Shown here: positions 40,074-42,645 of the stretch, in pieces | Layout: every line of letters begins with the position of its first letter | Numbering within the stretch: position 1 is the stretch's first letter | Virus record (IMG/VR): IMGVR_UViG_3300025097_000013 | Location: 1 to 42,645 of that record | Strand: one strand, 5' to 3' | DNA length: 42,645 bases | Source: a virus | Position numbers and translations under genes: made by a program | The notes under the pieces: generated by a model | What the model saw: only the letters and a program-made list of their open reading frames with translations | Database searches by the model: none | What the model was told of the DNA's origin: nothing

Positions 40074-40314
40074 TATGTCCCTCCAAACCGAAACTTTTAG
40101 TTAATTCTTTTGTTATAGTTAGCGAAAACTCGTATTTTGGACCCTTTTCCGCTAAGTTTAAGCTCAACCAGTCTTTCCAGAGGTCGGGCCGGTCTAATTT
40201 GTTAAAATGCTCACATAAGTCGATTATGAGCGAGTAAGAGGTATCGATCTCGTCCAAATTAAGTCGAGGAAATATCAATATCAGCGTTGTCCACTCTATT
40301 TCTCTGTTGTCCAT
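40054..40314 (-). CDS. Acidic hypothetical protein, probably leaderless
   Basis: The 86-residue product is acidic with a helical middle (SYSLIIDLCEHFNKLDRPDLW). A sigma70 promoter (40322-40350) ends 7 bp before ATG 40314 and there is no ribosome binding site, so the transcript should begin at or next to the AUG. A longer frame from TTG 40350 would start within the -35 box, so I reject it. Confidence 0.6.
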   Translation of the reverse strand: MDNREIEWTTLILIFPRLNLDEIDTSYSLIIDLCEHFNKLDRPDLWKDWLSLNLAEKGPKYEFSLTITKELTKSFGLEGHNEENNL

Positions 40315-40321
40315 ATTCACA

Positions 40322-40350
40322 ATTGTATCATCTTTTTGTGATTTTGTCAA
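40322..40350 (-). promoter_or_regulatory. Sigma70-type promoter for a leaderless gene
   Basis: TTGACA (40345-40350) and TACAAT (40322-40327) on the minus strand have a 17-bp spacer. The next ATG is 7 bp downstream of the -10. Confidence 0.75.
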
Positions 40351-40561
40351 CTATTCTTCTAAATGCCTCTTTAATTAGGTCGAAAGGTGTTAAACTCTTC
40401 CATGCTTTTTTTATATCCCGTAACTGTCTATCATTTCGGTTTAATGCTCTGTCATATTCTCTTATCCATCCTGAATTGCCGTTCATAGGATCTTTAAGGT
40501 AATATGGGGCTCTAGGCCTATTCATAAAGTTAGTTTTAGGAATAAATATACTATCCTTCAT
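40328..40561 (-). CDS. Small basic hypothetical protein
   Basis: The 77-residue protein is basic and has Pro/Tyr-rich N-terminal sequence (RPRAPYYLKDPMNG). Its 3' end overlaps the next promoter. No family is recognised. Confidence 0.55.
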   Translation of the reverse strand: MKDSIFIPKTNFMNRPRAPYYLKDPMNGNSGWIREYDRALNRNDRQLRDIKKAWKSLTPFDLIKEAFRRIVDKITKR

Positions 40562-40751
40562 GTATCACACTCCTTAAGGCCTCTATCGCCGCCCTGGCTG
40601 CCTTTAAATGAACTCCTGATGTTAGAACACTATCTTCATTGCGTTCTCTTATCTCTTCGTCTAGCAGCGCTTCTACGGCTACTCCTATGTTGTCTAGTCT
40701 GTCTATCTCAGACCCTGCGAGATCTCTAAGTCTTACGATCTTTTTACTCAT
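40551..40751 (-). CDS. Small helical hypothetical protein
   Basis: The 66-residue product is helical and charged (SEIDRLDNIGVAVEALLDEE). It overlaps both neighbours by 8-11 bp. Unknown function. Confidence 0.6.
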   Translation of the reverse strand: MSKKIVRLRDLAGSEIDRLDNIGVAVEALLDEEIRERNEDSVLTSGVHLKAARAAIEALRSVIHEG

Positions 40752-41022
40752 TTTCTCCTCCCTTAACTAGATCCTTCATAAGCTCTTCTAACGTGTTGAA
40801 ATGGTTAATATAGTCCTCTTTAAGGCCTAAGTATTTGATTACTTGCTTACAGACCTTACGTTCCTTCTTATCCATCTTTGCGTAACGTGCCTTCTGGTCG
40901 TGTCTAATCTTTGTCGCGATCTTCTTGTTCTGGCGCACTTTATATAATGCTATCAACGATGCGCTCATGCCTATAAATGTTCCTAAGTGGTTGCCCCACT
41001 CTGCTATCAGTGAGATGTCCAT
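40744..41022 (-). CDS. Small membrane-anchored basic protein
   Basis: The 92-residue product has one hydrophobic segment (about 9-27) and then a very basic stretch (KVRQNKKIATKIRHDQ) and a helical tail. Its ATG follows GGGGAGG. Early position suggests a host-takeover or anchoring function, with no direct support. Confidence 0.6.
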   Translation of the reverse strand: MDISLIAEWGNHLGTFIGMSASLIALYKVRQNKKIATKIRHDQKARYAKMDKKERKVCKQVIKYLGLKEDYINHFNTLEELMKDLVKGGENE

Positions 41023-41033
41023 AATGTCCTCCC

Positions 41034-41102
41034 CTAGACCATAAACATAAAAAAATATACAAATGATAATGTACAGGCTATACCTGCTATGAAGTTAAAC
41101 AT
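41034..41102 (-). CDS. Tiny membrane peptide (22 residues)
   Basis: A 22-codon frame begins 1 bp after the previous stop, behind GGAGG at good spacing. The product (MFNFIAGIACTLSFVYFFMF, then MV) is entirely hydrophobic. It fills the 81-bp gap between two genes. It is probably expressed, with unknown function. Confidence 0.5.
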   Translation of the reverse strand: MFNFIAGIACTLSFVYFFMFMV

Positions 41103-41103
41103 G

Positions 41104-41340
41104 TTAGGCCTCCAATGAGTTGTAATGACCTGAAGTAAGGAGCGTACGCATTGTATTCTCTATCTGTTCCTTCGTAAGTATAGAACCTATGCTCTTGTTC
41201 TGTATTAGAGGGTCTAATCCTTCGTGTAACGCTGTAACGTAGACGACTAAGGCCTTACGTATAGGTAAATCCTTAACTACTGATACTGTGCCATTGCTGG
41301 TCTGATATGATACTTGGTAATCGTCCCATGAATTGTTCAT
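41104..41340 (-). CDS. Small hypothetical protein
   Basis: The 78-residue protein has a beta-rich N-terminus (YQVSYQTSNGTVSVV) and a helical C-terminus (TKEQIENTMRTLLTSGH). It overlaps the upstream gene by 1 bp and is co-transcribed from the strong promoter at 41684. No family is recognised. Confidence 0.6.
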   Translation of the reverse strand: MNNSWDDYQVSYQTSNGTVSVVKDLPIRKALVVYVTALHEGLDPLIQNKSIGSILTKEQIENTMRTLLTSGHYNSLEA

Positions 41341-41651
41341 TATACTACCTCAATTGTTACAGTCGCTAGAAAATTCTTAGAATCTACCTTAATGATATCA
41401 GTTTCAGTGTCAAGGTAGAATATAACACAAGGGACCTTCGCGCGAGGGCCCCATTGATTAACCGTGAAAGGGTCGATAGCTTTGAACGTTTCTGTTTTTA
41501 TCATAGAGTTTGCTAATTCGCCATAGTTATAAGCTTTATGCTCTCTCCAAGCATCGTCCTTTATTACGTCTGAAGTAGATAGATTTTTCTTTATAGCTAT
41601 ATATTTACGTCCATCTATCTCTTTTATTTTTGTTTTGAATTGTACTAACAT
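41340..41651 (-). CDS. First gene of the minus block, hypothetical
   Basis: The 103-residue protein is alpha/beta (KYIAIKKNLSTSDVIKDD, VPCVIFYLDTETDIIKV). It is the first gene after the strongest promoter, so it is among the first made after infection. Its ATG has GGGAGG upstream. Unknown function; takeover proteins are often found in this position. Confidence 0.65.
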   Translation of the reverse strand: MLVQFKTKIKEIDGRKYIAIKKNLSTSDVIKDDAWREHKAYNYGELANSMIKTETFKAIDPFTVNQWGPRAKVPCVIFYLDTETDIIKVDSKNFLATVTIEVV

Positions 41652-41683
41652 TCGAGCCTCCCTTTGTTTCCCTTTATGACTTA

Positions 41684-41713
41684 ATTATAGCACACCTCGT
41701 ATTTATTTGTCAA
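41684..41713 (-). promoter_or_regulatory. Strong sigma70 promoter at the head of the minus block
   Basis: TTGACA (41708-41713) and TATAAT (41684-41689) on the minus strand have an 18-bp spacer. A second TTGACA lies 17 bp further upstream (41725-41730) and may be a binding site for a regulator. It is the likely early promoter of the replication block. Confidence 0.8.
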
Positions 41714-41762
41714 CATTTTCACAGTGTCAATCGTTATATATTTATAACCAGGAGTCTACACT

Positions 41763-42167
41763 ATGAAACAATGCTCAAAATGTAAAAAATCAAAGGAATT
41801 ATCTGAATTTTATGCGCAAAAAGGAGGAAAGTTAGGCAAACGAGGTGCATGTAAACAATGTGTTAAAGAGTATGCTTCTCTTCCGTCCACTAGAAAACGT
41901 AACAACGCTGCCTGTAGAGCCTATTATCAAGAAAATAAGGATAAGAATAGGGTTAAGCGTGCAAAGCGTAGAGCGGCTCTTAAAAGGGCTCTGTGTGATT
42001 GTTGTAGTTCTAAGGATTATACATCTTTCGAAGCTACTCGACCTGAAGGTGATTATCACTTAGATCACATTATTCCTCTATCTAAAGGCGGGAAACATTG
42101 TCTTAAGAATTTCCAATGGCTTACTGCATTTGATAATAGGTCGAAGAAGGATAAAATTGTTTCTTAA
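41763..42167 (+). CDS. HNH endonuclease with N-terminal zinc finger (right end)
   Basis: The 134-residue protein has CSKCKKSK and CKQCVK pairs at the N-terminus, a basic middle, CDCC near residue 78, and a C-terminal HNH core (HLDHIIPLSKGGKHCLKN). It shares its layout with the left-end HNH but is diverged. It points out toward the right end. ATG 41763 follows CAGGAG. Homing or packaging roles are both possible. Confidence 0.85.
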   Translation: MKQCSKCKKSKELSEFYAQKGGKLGKRGACKQCVKEYASLPSTRKRNNAACRAYYQENKDKNRVKRAKRRAALKRALCDCCSSKDYTSFEATRPEGDYHLDHIIPLSKGGKHCLKNFQWLTAFDNRSKKDKIVS

Positions 42168-42645
42168 TAAAGTTTTTACTTTTAGTTGGCGTGCGTAAAT
42201 GAGCGCGCTTGACGCAGCATACTTTTAATCCCTCTCTTTCGGAATGACATCTGTGACACTGATAAGGTCTAATTTTATACTTTTTATATTTTTTCTATTC
42301 AACTTTTAACTGTCACTTGTCATAATGTAGAGAAATAGGGTTAGATTTAGGGGTAAAAGGTGTCCAGAGTATAGTGTGAGAGGGGTAGTCTTTACAATGT
42401 CTTTAATGACACCTGTGTGACACCTAGTGACGCTTATGTAAAGATTAGGGCGTTTTCTCTTAACAATAGCACTGATAAGGTCCAACATTAAGTAAGAATG
42501 ACAGGTCAATGACAGCATAATGACACCCTACTGTCACACTTTAGGGATAAAATAAGGATAGAAAGTCAAACAAAAAAGAGGGGGAGGGTAAAAAATCCTT
42601 GACACTTATTGTTTAATATGGGAGGACTGATTTCCTTACAGGCTT
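42168..42645. repeat. Non-coding right end with TGACA array
   Basis: No convincing gene is present. Eleven TGACA or TGTCA pentamers occur. The part 42352-42468 aligns with 259-379 of the left end, including the identical TCTTTAATGACA (42400-42411 and 307-318). A hairpin with a GCGTGC/GCGCGC stem lies at 42189-42208 just after the HNH gene. If the genome circularises, this and the left end would form one non-coding region of about 0.92 kb. Confidence 0.75.

Noticed and set aside
42306-42518. 70-codon minus-strand frame at the right end
   Set aside because: No ribosome site, low-quality composition and repeat-derived sequence.
1-42645. CRISPR arrays, insertion sequences or integrase
   Set aside because: I saw no spaced repeat arrays, transposase motifs or tyrosine/serine recombinase motifs in any frame.

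Overview
This window looks like a complete or nearly complete genome (about 42.6 kb) of a short-tailed (podovirus-type) double-stranded DNA phage. It carries a full virion gene set, a T7-style collection of replication genes (family A DNA polymerase, 5'-3' exonuclease, ssDNA-binding protein, small ATP-dependent ligase, endonuclease I) and no integrase. The host is not identifiable. Strong Shine-Dalgarno sites, consensus sigma70 promoters, a lipoprotein and an exported trypsin-like protease fit a Gram-negative bacterium; this is inference.

Layout: both strands read inward from the ends. The plus strand (984-21243) is the morphogenesis block: small and large terminase, portal, scaffold, major capsid protein, two related fibre-like proteins, head-tail adaptor, tail nozzle, candidate ejection proteins and a small coiled-coil membrane protein. 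The minus strand (41651 down to 21238) holds replication, nucleotide metabolism, two phosphoesterases, two exported proteases and, last, a sigma factor-like gene. The two blocks converge and overlap by 6 bp at 21238-21243. An HNH endonuclease gene near each end points outward. Each end is a non-coding stretch of about 450 bp packed with TGACA/TGTCA pentamers, and the two stretches resemble each other.

Regulation: eight sigma70-like promoters are visible, all on the minus strand. I see none in front of the structural genes. With a phage sigma factor and no phage RNA polymerase, the simplest reading is host-polymerase early transcription followed by sigma-directed late transcription.

Most unusual content: (1) an 82-nt RNA gene on the minus strand (32606-32687) with the complete tRNA-like domain of tmRNA, including a G3.U70 pair and encoded CCA, but no mRNA-like part. 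(2) A roughly 370-nt gene-free, hairpin-rich stretch inside the late operon (9263-9643), a strong candidate for a new structured RNA. (3) A pseudoknotted RNA candidate at 31857-32003. (4) A terminase large subunit whose nuclease domain seems to lack its catalytic acids. (5) No recognisable endolysin, but two exported proteases.
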